Source: Arthrobacter sp. ISL-85
Lineage (GTDB): Bacteria; Actinomycetota; Actinomycetes; Actinomycetales; Micrococcaceae
NCBI RefSeq assembly: GCF_018613675.1
Contig: NZ_JAGGPQ010000025.1
Location: 1 to 64,000, forward strand
DNA length: 64,000 nt
Direction of reading: 5' to 3'
Of the stretch, positions 43,441-52,641 are shown piece after piece (position 1 is the first letter of the stretch; the number at the start of each line of letters is the position of its first letter). Below the pieces are notes generated by a model. It saw nothing but the letters and a program-made list of their open reading frames with translations, searched no databases and was not told where the DNA came from. A program made the position numbers and the translations under genes.

Positions 43441-44952
43441 ATGACCGAGCCCGAACACAACCCCTTTGGCTTCATAGGCCTGACCTACGACGACGTCCTG
43501 CTCCTGCCGGGCCATACCGACGTCATCCCGTCCGAGGCAGACACGTCCTCCCGGATCTCCAAGCGGATCACCGTCCAGACCCCGCTGCTGTCGGCCGCGA
43601 TGGACACCGTCACGGAGTCCCGCATGGCCATCGCCATGGCCCGCCAGGGTGGCCTTGGCGTGGTGCACCGCAACCTGTCCATTGCCGACCAGGCGGACCA
43701 GGTGGACCGGGTCAAGCGGAGCGAGTCCGGGATGATCACCAACCCGCTGACCATCCGCCCCGAGGCCACGCTGCGGGAACTGGACGATCTCTGCGCGCAC
43801 TACCGCGTGTCCGGCCTGCCCGTGGTGGACGAGGACAACCGCCTGCTCGGCATCGTCACCAACCGCGACACCCGCTTTGTGCCGGAGTCCGATTTCCCGC
43901 TGCGGCTGGTCAGCGATGTCATGACCAAGATGCCCCTGGTCACCGGGCACGTGGGCATCAGCCGCGAGGAAGCCTCGCACAAGCTGGCCACCAACAAGAT
44001 TGAAAAGCTCCCGCTCGTGGACGAGCAGGGGCGGCTCAAGGGCCTGATCACCACCAAAGACTTCACCAAGGCCGAGCAGTATCCCCTGGCCACAAAGGAC
44101 GACGAGGGCCGCCTCCGCGTCGGTGCCGCCATCGGCTTCTTCGGCGACGGCTGGGAGCGCGCCATGACCTTGGTGGACGCCGGCGTGGACGCCCTGTTCG
44201 TGGACACCGCCAACGGCCACTCCCAGGGTGTCCTGGACATGATCCGCAGGCTGAAGTCCGACCCCGTTGCTGCGCACGTGGACATCATCGGCGGCCAGGC
44301 TGCCACCCGCGAAGGCGCCCAGGCATTGATTGACGCCGGCGCGGACGGCATCAAGGTGGGCGTTGGACCCGGCTCCATCTGCACCACCCGCGTGGTGGCC
44401 GGCGTCGGGGTTCCGCAGATTACCGCCATCTACGAATCCGCAAAGGCTGCCATTCCGGCGGGCGTGCCGCTGATCGCCGACGGCGGCCTGCAGTACTCCG
44501 GCGACATCGGCAAGGCGCTGGTCGCCGGAGCCGACACCGTCATGCTGGGCTCGCTCCTGGCAGGCTGCGACGAGTCCCCGGGCGATTTGATCTTCGTCAA
44601 CGGCAAGCAGTTCAAGTCCTACCGCGGCATGGGTTCCCTGGGCGCCATGCAGTCCCGTGGCAAGAACACGTCCTACTCCAAGGACCGCTACTTCCAGGCC
44701 GACGTGTCCGGTGATGACAAGCTGATCCCCGAAGGCATCGAAGGCCGCGTGGCCTACCGGGGTCCGCTGTCCTCCGTGGCCTACCAGCTGGTGGGCGGCC
44801 TGCGGCAGACCATGTTCTACACCGGTGCACCGACCATTCCCGAGTTGAAAGTCCGCGGCAAGTTCGTCCGGATTACCTCCGCCGGCTTGAAGGAATCGCA
44901 CCCGCACGACATCCAGATGACCGTCGAGGCACCGAACTACGGTTCGCGCTAG
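43441..44952 (+). CDS. guaB: Inosine-5'-monophosphate dehydrogenase
   Basis: 503 aa from the ATG at 43441, with AAGAGG 8 nt upstream. It oxidises IMP to XMP, the committed step to GMP. The barrel has LTYDDVLLLPGHTDV and SRMAIAMARQGGLGVVH. Two CBS domains (about residues 95-225) form the regulatory Bateman module. The catalytic loop GVGPGSICTTRVVAGVG holds Cys314, and the flap region MQSRGKNTSYSKDRYFQ follows. It is the functional IMPDH of the window; guaB3 and guaA lie downstream but as separate units. Confidence 0.97.
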   Translation: MTEPEHNPFGFIGLTYDDVLLLPGHTDVIPSEADTSSRISKRITVQTPLLSAAMDTVTESRMAIAMARQGGLGVVHRNLSIADQADQVDRVKRSESGMITNPLTIRPEATLRELDDLCAHYRVSGLPVVDEDNRLLGIVTNRDTRFVPESDFPLRLVSDVMTKMPLVTGHVGISREEASHKLATNKIEKLPLVDEQGRLKGLITTKDFTKAEQYPLATKDDEGRLRVGAAIGFFGDGWERAMTLVDAGVDALFVDTANGHSQGVLDMIRRLKSDPVAAHVDIIGGQAATREGAQALIDAGADGIKVGVGPGSICTTRVVAGVGVPQITAIYESAKAAIPAGVPLIADGGLQYSGDIGKALVAGADTVMLGSLLAGCDESPGDLIFVNGKQFKSYRGMGSLGAMQSRGKNTSYSKDRYFQADVSGDDKLIPEGIEGRVAYRGPLSSVAYQLVGGLRQTMFYTGAPTIPELKVRGKFVRITSAGLKESHPHDIQMTVEAPNYGSR

Positions 44953-44988
44953 ATTGCTGGCGGCTCGTTTTCGCTGACAGTGCGAAAT

Positions 44989-45025
44989 AGAGGAGGCGGG
45001 ATTCTTTCCCGCCTCCTCTAGCTTT
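44989..45025 (+). terminator. Hairpin after guaB
   Basis: Perfect 13-bp arms at 44989-45001 and 45007-45019 around TTCTT, followed by AGCTTT. Confidence 0.85.
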
Positions 45026-45047
45026 AACCCCGGATGGCCACGTCAGT

Positions 45048-46622
45048 TTGATTGTCAGTGCCTCCATGGATGATGTGTCCATGGGAATCAGCAACAGTGT
45101 TGGGGCGGTTTTGGAGAGTGTTTCTGCCTCTGTTGCTGCGCTCGATGCCCTGAACCGTGAGGACGCATTCCTTGCTGGCGGAGTTGATATTGGTTCCGGG
45201 GTGGATGTGTTGCAGCGGCGGTATGAGATCCGGCTGGAGCGGCTGGAACTGACGGCGCGGCTGGAAGCGCGGCTCTCCGCGCTGAAAGCACGGGACGCTG
45301 CCGAAGCCGTCGGGTTCCAGCAGGCCATGACCCCGCCGGACGCGTCCGTGCAGGACCGCACCTACGCCGGGATGTCCACGGTCGAGGAAATCGCCGGGAT
45401 CCTCACCGTGAGTTCCGCGGCCGGCGGGGCGTTCGTGGAACAGTCCCGGCGAGTCTGCTCCCTGCCGCCGGTCTTCGAGGCCTTGTCCACCGGTGCCATG
45501 TCCTGGCAGCACGCCAAAATCATCGCAGATGAGACCGAAGGCCTCACGACTGAGGGCGCGGTGTCGTTGGTGGCGCACTTCTTCGACCCGGACGCCCCCA
45601 ACCCCGCCCGCGGCGCCGCCCCCGGTGAACTCGTCCCCTCCCGCTTCCGTTCCAAGGTCCGTGCGTGGCGGGAACGCCACCACCCCGAATCCATTGAAAA
45701 GAGGCATGCGAAGGGGGTGGCGGACCGGCGGATGGAATACACCCCGGACCGCGACGGGATGGCCTGGGTCTCGCTCTACCTGCCCGGGGACACCGCCTGT
45801 GCCATCTGGAACCGCACCACCGCCACCGCCCGCGGCCTCCAAAGCCCCGACGAACCCCGCACCCTCACCCAACTCCGCCCCGACATCGCCGCATCCCTGC
45901 TCCTCGGCGCCGGCAGCGCAGGCAGCTTCAAGGAAACCGGCGACACCACTGCGGCAAGCGTCACCGAGATCGGGAAGGTCCCCGCCCCGCGGGCGGACGT
46001 CCTGGTCACCGTGCCGGTGTTCTCCCTCCTCGGCCTGACCGATGAGCCCGCCGTCCTGGACGGTTTGGGACCGATCCCGGCTTCCATGGCACGTAAGCTC
46101 GTCGCCGACGGGGCCAACTCGTTCTACCGGGTACTGGTCGACCCGAGGGACGGGGCACCGTTGGAAATTGGCCGGAAAAACTACCGACTTACGGAAACCC
46201 TCAAACGCTGGATCAGGATGCGGGACGCCAACTGCACCTTCCCCGGCTGCACCAACCGCACACCCGACAACGAAACCGACCACCTCACGGCCTGGGAACA
46301 GGGCGGCACCACAGGGGCCAGCAACCTCGGACAGCTGTGTCCGAGGCACCATCGGCTCAAACACAACGGTAGATGGACACCCGACCCGGCAACCGAGAAA
46401 GATCCGCCCGGCTGGACCTCGCCCACCGGCCGGCACTACAAAGCCGAACACCCCGGGCGGGAACCAACACACTGGCCGGGCTGGATTGACCCGGACCGGA
46501 CGAGAAAGAGGAACGGCAGCGGCGGGGCGCTGCGGGTGGCCGGCGGACGTCCGGACTTCCATTACATGGCACAGTCCCCAGCCGAAGATGCCCTATTGCG
46601 CTGTCTCCACTCCAAGTCGTGA
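45048..46622 (+). CDS. DUF222 and HNH-endonuclease domain protein (13E12 repeat-like)
   Basis: 524 aa from a TTG at 45048; the in-frame ATG at 45066 is an equally good start. The N-terminal and central region is DUF222 (LDALNREDAFLAG ... RLERLELTARLEARLSALKA). The C-terminal HNH domain has the zinc Cys pair and His motifs: RDANCTFPGCTNRTPDNETDHL, WEQGGTTGASNLGQLCPRHHRLKH. This family is highly multiplied in Micrococcaceae and mycobacteria and resembles intron or mobile-element nucleases, but no activity has been assigned generally. It is inserted between guaB and the ABC exporter. Confidence 0.85.
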   Translation: MIVSASMDDVSMGISNSVGAVLESVSASVAALDALNREDAFLAGGVDIGSGVDVLQRRYEIRLERLELTARLEARLSALKARDAAEAVGFQQAMTPPDASVQDRTYAGMSTVEEIAGILTVSSAAGGAFVEQSRRVCSLPPVFEALSTGAMSWQHAKIIADETEGLTTEGAVSLVAHFFDPDAPNPARGAAPGELVPSRFRSKVRAWRERHHPESIEKRHAKGVADRRMEYTPDRDGMAWVSLYLPGDTACAIWNRTTATARGLQSPDEPRTLTQLRPDIAASLLLGAGSAGSFKETGDTTAASVTEIGKVPAPRADVLVTVPVFSLLGLTDEPAVLDGLGPIPASMARKLVADGANSFYRVLVDPRDGAPLEIGRKNYRLTETLKRWIRMRDANCTFPGCTNRTPDNETDHLTAWEQGGTTGASNLGQLCPRHHRLKHNGRWTPDPATEKDPPGWTSPTGRHYKAEHPGREPTHWPGWIDPDRTRKRNGSGGALRVAGGRPDFHYMAQSPAEDALLRCLHSKS

Positions 46623-46672
46623 CGGCCTACCCAGCGCAGTACTTGGCCCGCCTCCTCAGGCCCGTCCGGCAC

Positions 46673-46678
46673 TAGGCT
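46673..46678 (+). promoter_or_regulatory. -10 box, predicted leaderless start of the ABC exporter gene
   Basis: TAGGCT lies 6 nt before the ATG at 46685. Confidence 0.45.
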
Positions 46679-46684
46679 GATTCC

Positions 46685-48544
46685 ATGTCCCAACCGCGCC
46701 ATCCGGCGGAACTGAGCCCAAAGCGGGAACCCCAGCGGCGCCTTACTCTTCGGCCCTATGCCCGTGCCGTGGCCCAGGTCCTGCGGGTTAGTTTCCGCGC
46801 CTCCCCGGGCGCCGTGATCATGAAGGTGCTCGGCTCACTGATTTCGGCTGTCCTTCCACTGGTCACCACCTACTTTGCGTCCCTCACCACCACAGCGCTG
46901 GCCGCAGCCTATGCGGGCGACGCCGGAGCGGGGCGCCGTGCAATCGTCTACGTCGTCGTCACTGCCGCCCTGGGCCTCTTTTGGGGCGCCTTCAACAGCG
47001 TTGACCGGTACATCCAGCAGCTGATGAGCTTCAGGGTGGGCGCCATCGTAGGCGACCAGATGTACGACCGCTTCCTGGCCCTCGAGTTCTGGCGCTACGA
47101 CGACAAGGAAACGGTGGACCTCTACGACCGCGCCAAGCGGTTCTCGGATTCGTATGCACGCGTCCTGGACCGGATCGCGGCCATCTTCACGCAGATGGTT
47201 TCTGTCATCCTGGCCATCGGCGCCCTGCTGCTGGTCAGCTGGTGGATCGCGGTCATCGTGCTGGTGGCCATCGTGCCGAGTGTGTACCTGCAGTTCAAGC
47301 TCTCCCGTGAACAGATTGCGCATTGGAACACCCAGGTGGACTCGCGACGCCAACGCCGAATGATAGAGACCAACCTGCTGCGGCCACAGCACATCGCCGA
47401 GATGCGGCTCTACGGGATTGTCGGCTTCCTCATGGGCCTTCGTTCCCGCCTCCGGGACGCGGACGAGCGGCGGCGACTCGATTACCAGCGGCGCTACATC
47501 CCCAGGCAATTGGCCGCAGACGCCCTGCAATACGGTGCCGAGGTGGTCTCGCTGATCTGGGTGGTGGGCCAGGTCATCGCCCGGGCCCAGCCCGTGGGCC
47601 AGTTCCTCTATGTCCAGCAGATCGTCAGCCGCGCTTTGTCGACGGCCAACAACCTGGTGTCTTCCTTGAGTTCCATTGACGAAGACCTCGCCAATCTGAC
47701 GGATTACGAGCTCTTCATGGGCATGCCGGTTCACTCAGAACATGCACCGCCCTTATTGCAGGCTCCACAGGAAGTTGAACTGAAGGACATCCGCTTCACG
47801 TACACCGGAAGCGACATCGAGGTGATCCGGGGCATCAGCCTCAGCATCCGCCGCGGCCAGCACATCGCCATCGTGGGGGAGAACGGCGCCGGCAAGTCGA
47901 CGCTGATCCGTATCCTCGCCGGCCTCTACCGTCCCGACTCCGGGCAGGTGTTGCTCGACGGCGTGGACCTCGCCGCCGTCGACGTCACCTCCTGGCACCG
48001 GCACCTGGCCGTGCTCAGCCAGGAGTTCCTCAAATACGAGTTCGCCACGGCGGCCGAGAACATCTATTTCGGCGACGTGGACAGTCCGCGCGACGACGAA
48101 CGGATCCCGCGTTCAGCCGCCGATGCGGAAGCACTGGAGTTCATCAGCAAACTCCCCAATGGCCTGGACAACCACGTCAGCAACTGGATGGAGGACCCCC
48201 GCGGCCGGAAAGGCAGTGGCCTCTCCGGCGGCCAGTGGCAGCGTCTTGCCATGGCCAGGAATTTCTACCGCGACGCGTCCTTCATGGTGATGGACGAGCC
48301 CACGTCGGCTATCGATGCCCTCGCCGAGCACAGGATCTTTACACGACTCTTCGCGGACCGGAGCAGCACCATCATCGCCATCAGCCACCGGCTCGCCACC
48401 ATCGAAAAGGCCGACGTGGTGTACATGCTGGAGGAGGGAAGAATCGTCGAACAGGGTACGCACAAGGAGTTGGTGGCCCTTCGCGGCAGGTACTTCCGGA
48501 TGTTCGAGTCCCAGTTGACGGTGGAGGAACCGACGGGGACTTAG
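46685..48544 (+). CDS. ABC exporter, fused membrane and ATPase domains
   Basis: 619 aa half-transporter. The N-terminal ~330 residues contain about six membrane helices. The nucleotide-binding domain has Walker A VGENGAGKSTLIR, the Q-loop region LAVLSQEFLKYEFATAAENI, the signature GSGLSGGQWQRLAMARNF, Walker B FMVMDEPTSAIDAL and the H-loop IIAISHRLATIEKADVV. The NBD is complete. The substrate is unknown; the type is common among antibiotic or lipid exporters. The gene stands alone, and its stop codon overlaps that of the convergent gene. Confidence 0.9.
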   Translation: MSQPRHPAELSPKREPQRRLTLRPYARAVAQVLRVSFRASPGAVIMKVLGSLISAVLPLVTTYFASLTTTALAAAYAGDAGAGRRAIVYVVVTAALGLFWGAFNSVDRYIQQLMSFRVGAIVGDQMYDRFLALEFWRYDDKETVDLYDRAKRFSDSYARVLDRIAAIFTQMVSVILAIGALLLVSWWIAVIVLVAIVPSVYLQFKLSREQIAHWNTQVDSRRQRRMIETNLLRPQHIAEMRLYGIVGFLMGLRSRLRDADERRRLDYQRRYIPRQLAADALQYGAEVVSLIWVVGQVIARAQPVGQFLYVQQIVSRALSTANNLVSSLSSIDEDLANLTDYELFMGMPVHSEHAPPLLQAPQEVELKDIRFTYTGSDIEVIRGISLSIRRGQHIAIVGENGAGKSTLIRILAGLYRPDSGQVLLDGVDLAAVDVTSWHRHLAVLSQEFLKYEFATAAENIYFGDVDSPRDDERIPRSAADAEALEFISKLPNGLDNHVSNWMEDPRGRKGSGLSGGQWQRLAMARNFYRDASFMVMDEPTSAIDALAEHRIFTRLFADRSSTIIAISHRLATIEKADVVYMLEEGRIVEQGTHKELVALRGRYFRMFESQLTVEEPTGT

Positions 48545-49146
48545 GCCTGCACCACCGTGGTGCGGACCCGCGCAAGGCTGGGCCGGGGCGGGACGCTGCT
48601 GAAGCCGAACGTGACGGCCGGATGGATGGGAGCCAGCACTCCGGCGTCGGCGCCTTCCCAGCTGACGACGGCGGAGGTCACGTGGTGCAGGTCGGTCACC
48701 CCGTAGAACTCCGCCCTTCCACTGCCGGCAGTTCCATAGGTGCGGGCACCGGGTGCCGCGAGGGCGGCCACCGGGTTGACCGCGGCGAGCCAGCGGGGAT
48801 GGACTGCAAGGCGACGGGGCACTGCACGCAGCGCTGTTCCCAGCAAGGTCCTGGCACCGGTGACAGCCCGGACGGCCAGCGGGCCGGCGTCGACCGTCAA
48901 CGTGTGTCCCGTGACCGCAGCGGAAACGTCCACGATTTTTACCTCGTCAAAGCTGTATGTGGCTGAGATAAAACCCGCGACTTCGCGGGTCGGCGCCAAC
49001 AGCAGGCGGTGCCCGGAAGGTAGCTGCACCATGGCATCGGCGAACGACCCAAAGGGGGTGTCCTGCCAAATGCCAACCACGGCGCGCAGGCCGGAGGCGG
49101 TGCCAATCCCGGCAATGTGCCCGTCAAACGTCCAGCGGCTGCCCAT
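48541..49146 (-). CDS. Conserved hypothetical protein, tightly linked to the upstream membrane protein gene
   Basis: 201 aa from the ATG at 49146, chosen because the downstream-directed sequence MGSRWTFDGHIAGIGTASGL has good coding character; other in-frame starts reach 49236. No membrane helix, signal peptide or known motif is visible. It is rich in beta-type sequence (VVGIWQDTPFGSFADAMVQL, TVDAGPLAVRAVTG). It begins 23 nt inside the preceding minus-strand gene and its TAA overlaps the TAG of the ABC gene (TTAG at 48541-48544). The function is unknown. Confidence 0.65.
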   Translation of the reverse strand: MGSRWTFDGHIAGIGTASGLRAVVGIWQDTPFGSFADAMVQLPSGHRLLLAPTREVAGFISATYSFDEVKIVDVSAAVTGHTLTVDAGPLAVRAVTGARTLLGTALRAVPRRLAVHPRWLAAVNPVAALAAPGARTYGTAGSGRAEFYGVTDLHHVTSAVVSWEGADAGVLAPIHPAVTFGFSSVPPRPSLARVRTTVVQA

Positions 49147-49591
49147 CAAGCCACTGTAGCGGGAAGCGTGCGCCATAAAGTGGCCCGTAAGCGGCGTTGC
49201 CGTAGGGGTCCCACCAGGCGGCCGGGTCCTCCTCAAGAGCTTTGCGAAGGGCGGGATCGGTGCGGACGCGCCGCCTGAATTCCCTTGCCCGGCCTATGAC
49301 CGTGGATGGGACCACGATGCATGTGACCAGGAGGAACAGGATAAGCACGAAAGCTCCCACCAAGGTTGTTGCCTCGCCGATGCCCTTTGCCGTGGCCGAG
49401 GGCAGGTACATGGCCAGGACCCCGCCCAGGGCAACTCCCGATAAGGACACCTTCGCGCTGCTCCAACGGCGGCCCGCCGCCTTTTCTGTCCACCTGCCAA
49501 AGTACGTGACTGCGCAGGTGGCGGCGATGGTGACACATCCCCACGGCAACGTTCGGAGGGCGGAGCGCCCATTCCGGTCCCGGCCCTGCAT
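49124..49591 (-). CDS. Small membrane protein of unknown function
   Basis: 155 aa. About three hydrophobic segments are visible: LPWGCVTIAATCAVTYF, VSLSGVALGGVLAMYL, and TLVGAFVLILFLLVTCIVV. A basic and then acidic cytoplasmic C-terminal half follows (RAREFRRRVRTDPALRKALE, then DPAAWWDPYGNAAYGPLYG). No family was recognised. It is divergent from guaB3 with 28 bp between starts, and overlaps the next minus-strand gene by 23 nt, so they are probably translated together. Confidence 0.65.
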   Translation of the reverse strand: MQGRDRNGRSALRTLPWGCVTIAATCAVTYFGRWTEKAAGRRWSSAKVSLSGVALGGVLAMYLPSATAKGIGEATTLVGAFVLILFLLVTCIVVPSTVIGRAREFRRRVRTDPALRKALEEDPAAWWDPYGNAAYGPLYGARFPLQWLDGQPLDV

Positions 49592-49607
49592 GACATGGCC
49601 GCTGGGA

Positions 49608-49613
49608 TAACCT
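49608..49613 (+). promoter_or_regulatory. -10 box, predicted leaderless start of guaB3
   Basis: TAACCT lies 6 nt before the GTG at 49620. Confidence 0.45.
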
Positions 49614-49619
49614 AGAGCA

Positions 49620-50756
49620 GTGACTTACGAGATCGAGATCGGCCGTGGCAAGCGTGGGCGTCGTGCCTACTCCCTGGATGACATTGCAATCGTCCCCAAC
49701 CGTCGCACCCGCGACCCCAAGGACGTCTCCGTCTCCTGGCAGATCGACGCCTACCAGTTCGACATGCCGGTGATCGCTGCGCCGATGGACTCGGCCATGT
49801 CCCCGGCCACGGCAATCGCGCTGGGCAAGCTGGGCGGCCTTGGCGTGCTTGACCTGGAAGGCCTCTGGACCCGGTACGAGGATCCGCAGCCCATCCTCGA
49901 CGAGATCGCGGAGCTGCAGGACCAGACGAACAGCCCCGCCGTTACCGGCCGGATGCAGGAGCTGTACAAGGCGCCCATCCAGCCCGAACTCATCACCTCC
50001 CGCCTGGCGGAGATCCGCGGGGCGGGCGTCACCGTTGCCGGGTCCCTGACCCCGCAGCGCACCCAGGAACATTACAAGACGGTGGTGGCGGCCGGCGTCG
50101 ACATCTTCGTCATCCGCGGCACCACCGTGTCCGCCGAGCACGTTTCCAAGGACCACGAACCGCTGAACCTCAAGCAGTTCATCTACGAACTCGACGTCCC
50201 CGTCATCGTGGGTGGAGCAGCCGGCTACACCCCGGCGCTGCACCTCATGCGCACCGGTGCCGCCGGCGTGCTGGTGGGTTTCGGCGGCGGTGCAACCACC
50301 ACCACGCGCCGCGCGCTGGGCATCCACTCGCCCATGGCCTCCGCCATCTCGGACGTCGCTGCCGCCCGCCGCGACTACATGGACGAGTCTGGCGGCCGCT
50401 ATGTGCACGTCATCGCCGACGGCGGCATGGGCACCTCGGGTGACATCGTCAAGGCGATCGCCATGGGTGCCGACGCCGTCATGCTGGGCAGCGCCCTGGC
50501 CCGGGCAGAGGAAGCACCGGGCAACGGGTGGCACTGGGGCCAGGAAGCACACCACCTGGAACTGCCGCGCGGCGACCGCGCCAACGTGGGCACCGTGGGC
50601 CCGCTGGAGGAGGTCCTCTTTGGGCCCGGCCACCACACCAACGGCACGTCCAACCTCATCGGCGCGCTGCGCCGCTCCATGGCTACCACCGGATATTCGG
50701 ACCTGAAGGAATTCCAGCGGGTCGACGTCGTTGTGTCGCCTTACGCAGGGAACTGA
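49620..50756 (+). CDS. guaB3: GuaB3-family IMP dehydrogenase-related protein
   Basis: 378 aa, GTG start. It has the IMPDH/GMPR barrel without CBS domains. Family features are YSLDDIAIVPNRRTRDPKDVSVSW, PVIAAPMDSAMSPATAIALGKLGG and VIADGGMGTSGDIVKAIAMGADAVMLGS. In the loop that holds the catalytic Cys of IMPDH (GPGSICTTR), this protein has GGGATTTTR, so Thr227 replaces Cys. It therefore cannot use the standard thioimidate mechanism at that site. The GuaB3 group is common in Actinobacteria, and its function there is not established; a regulatory or moonlighting role is possible. Confidence 0.9.
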   Translation: MTYEIEIGRGKRGRRAYSLDDIAIVPNRRTRDPKDVSVSWQIDAYQFDMPVIAAPMDSAMSPATAIALGKLGGLGVLDLEGLWTRYEDPQPILDEIAELQDQTNSPAVTGRMQELYKAPIQPELITSRLAEIRGAGVTVAGSLTPQRTQEHYKTVVAAGVDIFVIRGTTVSAEHVSKDHEPLNLKQFIYELDVPVIVGGAAGYTPALHLMRTGAAGVLVGFGGGATTTTRRALGIHSPMASAISDVAAARRDYMDESGGRYVHVIADGGMGTSGDIVKAIAMGADAVMLGSALARAEEAPGNGWHWGQEAHHLELPRGDRANVGTVGPLEEVLFGPGHHTNGTSNLIGALRRSMATTGYSDLKEFQRVDVVVSPYAGN

Positions 50757-50770
50757 CGCTCCGCAGGCGT

Positions 50771-50799
50771 GGCAGGGCAGGGTGGCCACCCGCCCTGCC
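50771..50799 (+). terminator. Hairpin after guaB3
   Basis: GGCAGGGC (50771-50778) pairs with GCCCTGCC (50792-50799). The inner GGGTGGCCACCC is itself palindromic, with one bulged A. It has no T run. Confidence 0.7.
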
Positions 50800-50863
50800 C
50801 AAAGCACGCCACTAGCAAGTAGTGTGGGTTTACTACCGGCACTAGAGGCACTGGAGGCGTTCA

Positions 50864-52603
50864 ATGAAGAGTGTTCCTGCAAACGGCGGAGTCCTTGGCC
50901 CGGAAGCCCGGGAATCATCCATCGAGCGGTTGCGTGCCACCACGGAACCCGGCCAGGAGCTGGACATCCTCATCGTGGGCGGTGGCATCGTTGGCGCGGG
51001 AGCCGCGCTTGACGCCGTGACGCGCGGGTTGAGTGTCGGCATTGTCGAGGCAAGCGACTGGGCCGCGGGCACGTCCTCCCGGTCTTCCAAGCTGATCCAC
51101 GGTGGCCTGCGCTACCTGGAAATGCTGGACTTCGCCCTGGTCAAGGAAGCCCTGCAGGAACGCGGCCTGCTGCTTTCCGAGATTGCCCCGCACCTGGCCA
51201 GGCCCGTGCCGTTCCTGTACCCGCTCACCAAGCCGTTTATCGAGCGTCCCTACGTGGGCGCCGGCATCGCCCTGTACGACGCGATGTCAGTCTCCGCCGG
51301 CCATAGCCGCGGCGTCCCGTTCCACAAGCACCTGAGCAGGCGTGGCACTCTGCGTGCCGCCCCCAGCCTAAAGAATGACGCCTTCGTGGGGTCCATCCGG
51401 TATTACGACGGCCAGGTGGACGATGCGAAGTACGTGGCGAACCTGGTCCGCACTGCTGCCCACTACGGCGCCCACGCCGTGAACCAGATGAAGGTGGTTG
51501 ACTTCCTGCGCGAGGGGGAGCGGGTAGTTGGAGCCAAGGTGGAAAACCGCGAGGACGGGACGCAGTTCAACATCCGCGCCAAGCAGGTTATCAACGCCAC
51601 CGGCGTCTGGACCGACGAAACCCAGGCCATGGTGACTGACCGGGGCCAGTTGAAGGTCCGCGCTTCCAAGGGCATCCACCTGGTGGTTCCACGCGACCGC
51701 TTCCAGTCCACGGTGGGCCTGATTTTGCGCACCGAGAAATCGGTGCTGTTCGTCATTCCTTGGGGACGGCACTGGATCATCGGCACTACGGACACCGACT
51801 GGCACCTGGACAAGGCCCATCCCGCCGCTTCCAGCAAGGACATCGACTACGTCCTGGAGCACGTCAACAAGGTGCTGAAGCGTCCCCTTACCCGGGAAGA
51901 CGTGGAAGGGGTTTATGCGGGCCTGCGTCCGCTGCTGGCTGGTGAAAACGACTCCACCGCCAAGCTTTCCCGCGAGCACGTGGTGGCGCACCCTGTTCCC
52001 GGCCTGGTGGTGGTGGCAGGCGGAAAGTGGACCACCTACCGGGTGATGGCCAAGGACGCAGTGGACGAGGCTACCCGCACCATGGACGAACGGGTCCCGC
52101 CCAGCTGCACCGAGACCATTCCGCTGCTGGGAGCCAGCGGTTTCCGTGCCGCCTGGAACCGCCGGAACCGCACAGCGGAGGAATCCGGAGTCCATGTGGC
52201 GCGGATCGAGCACCTGCTCAACAGGTACGGGTCCATGACTCCGGAGGTATTGGCCATCATTGCGCAGAACCCGGAACTGGCGGAGCCACTGCCGGGCGCC
52301 GACGACTACCTGCAGGCCGAAGCCGTCTACGCCGCCAGCCATGAAGGTGCCCGGCATGTGCAGGACGTGCTTACCCGGCGTACAAGGATCTCCATTGAAG
52401 CGTGGGACCGCGGCGTGTCTGCTGCCCCGGTTGTCGCTAAACTGATGGGAGACGTCCTTGGCTGGAGCGAGGCGCAGCGCGAAAACGAAGTCCGCCACTA
52501 CCTGGCCCGGGTGGAGGCCGAACGCCTTAGCCAGCAACAGCCGGACGACGAATCCGCAGACGCCGCCCGCCTGGGCGCGGAAGATATCGTGCCCTTGCGT
52601 TGA
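50864..52603 (+). CDS. glpD: Aerobic glycerol-3-phosphate dehydrogenase
   Basis: 579 aa, GGAGGCG 6 nt before the ATG. This membrane-associated flavoenzyme oxidises glycerol-3-phosphate to DHAP and passes electrons to quinone. The FAD-binding Rossmann motif is ILIVGGGIVGAGAALDAVTRG. Other family blocks are SSRSSKLIHGGLRYLEMLDF, VINATGVWTD, GIHLVVPRDRF, IIGTTDTDW and VVVAGGKWTTYRVMAKDAVDE. A C-terminal DAO_C helical domain follows. No glpF or glpK is linked here; an EIIA gene follows after 38 bp. Confidence 0.95.
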   Translation: MKSVPANGGVLGPEARESSIERLRATTEPGQELDILIVGGGIVGAGAALDAVTRGLSVGIVEASDWAAGTSSRSSKLIHGGLRYLEMLDFALVKEALQERGLLLSEIAPHLARPVPFLYPLTKPFIERPYVGAGIALYDAMSVSAGHSRGVPFHKHLSRRGTLRAAPSLKNDAFVGSIRYYDGQVDDAKYVANLVRTAAHYGAHAVNQMKVVDFLREGERVVGAKVENREDGTQFNIRAKQVINATGVWTDETQAMVTDRGQLKVRASKGIHLVVPRDRFQSTVGLILRTEKSVLFVIPWGRHWIIGTTDTDWHLDKAHPAASSKDIDYVLEHVNKVLKRPLTREDVEGVYAGLRPLLAGENDSTAKLSREHVVAHPVPGLVVVAGGKWTTYRVMAKDAVDEATRTMDERVPPSCTETIPLLGASGFRAAWNRRNRTAEESGVHVARIEHLLNRYGSMTPEVLAIIAQNPELAEPLPGADDYLQAEAVYAASHEGARHVQDVLTRRTRISIEAWDRGVSAAPVVAKLMGDVLGWSEAQRENEVRHYLARVEAERLSQQQPDDESADAARLGAEDIVPLR

Positions 52604-52641
52604 GGAGCCGTTCGCCCCACTGCTGACCGAAGGGACACGCC

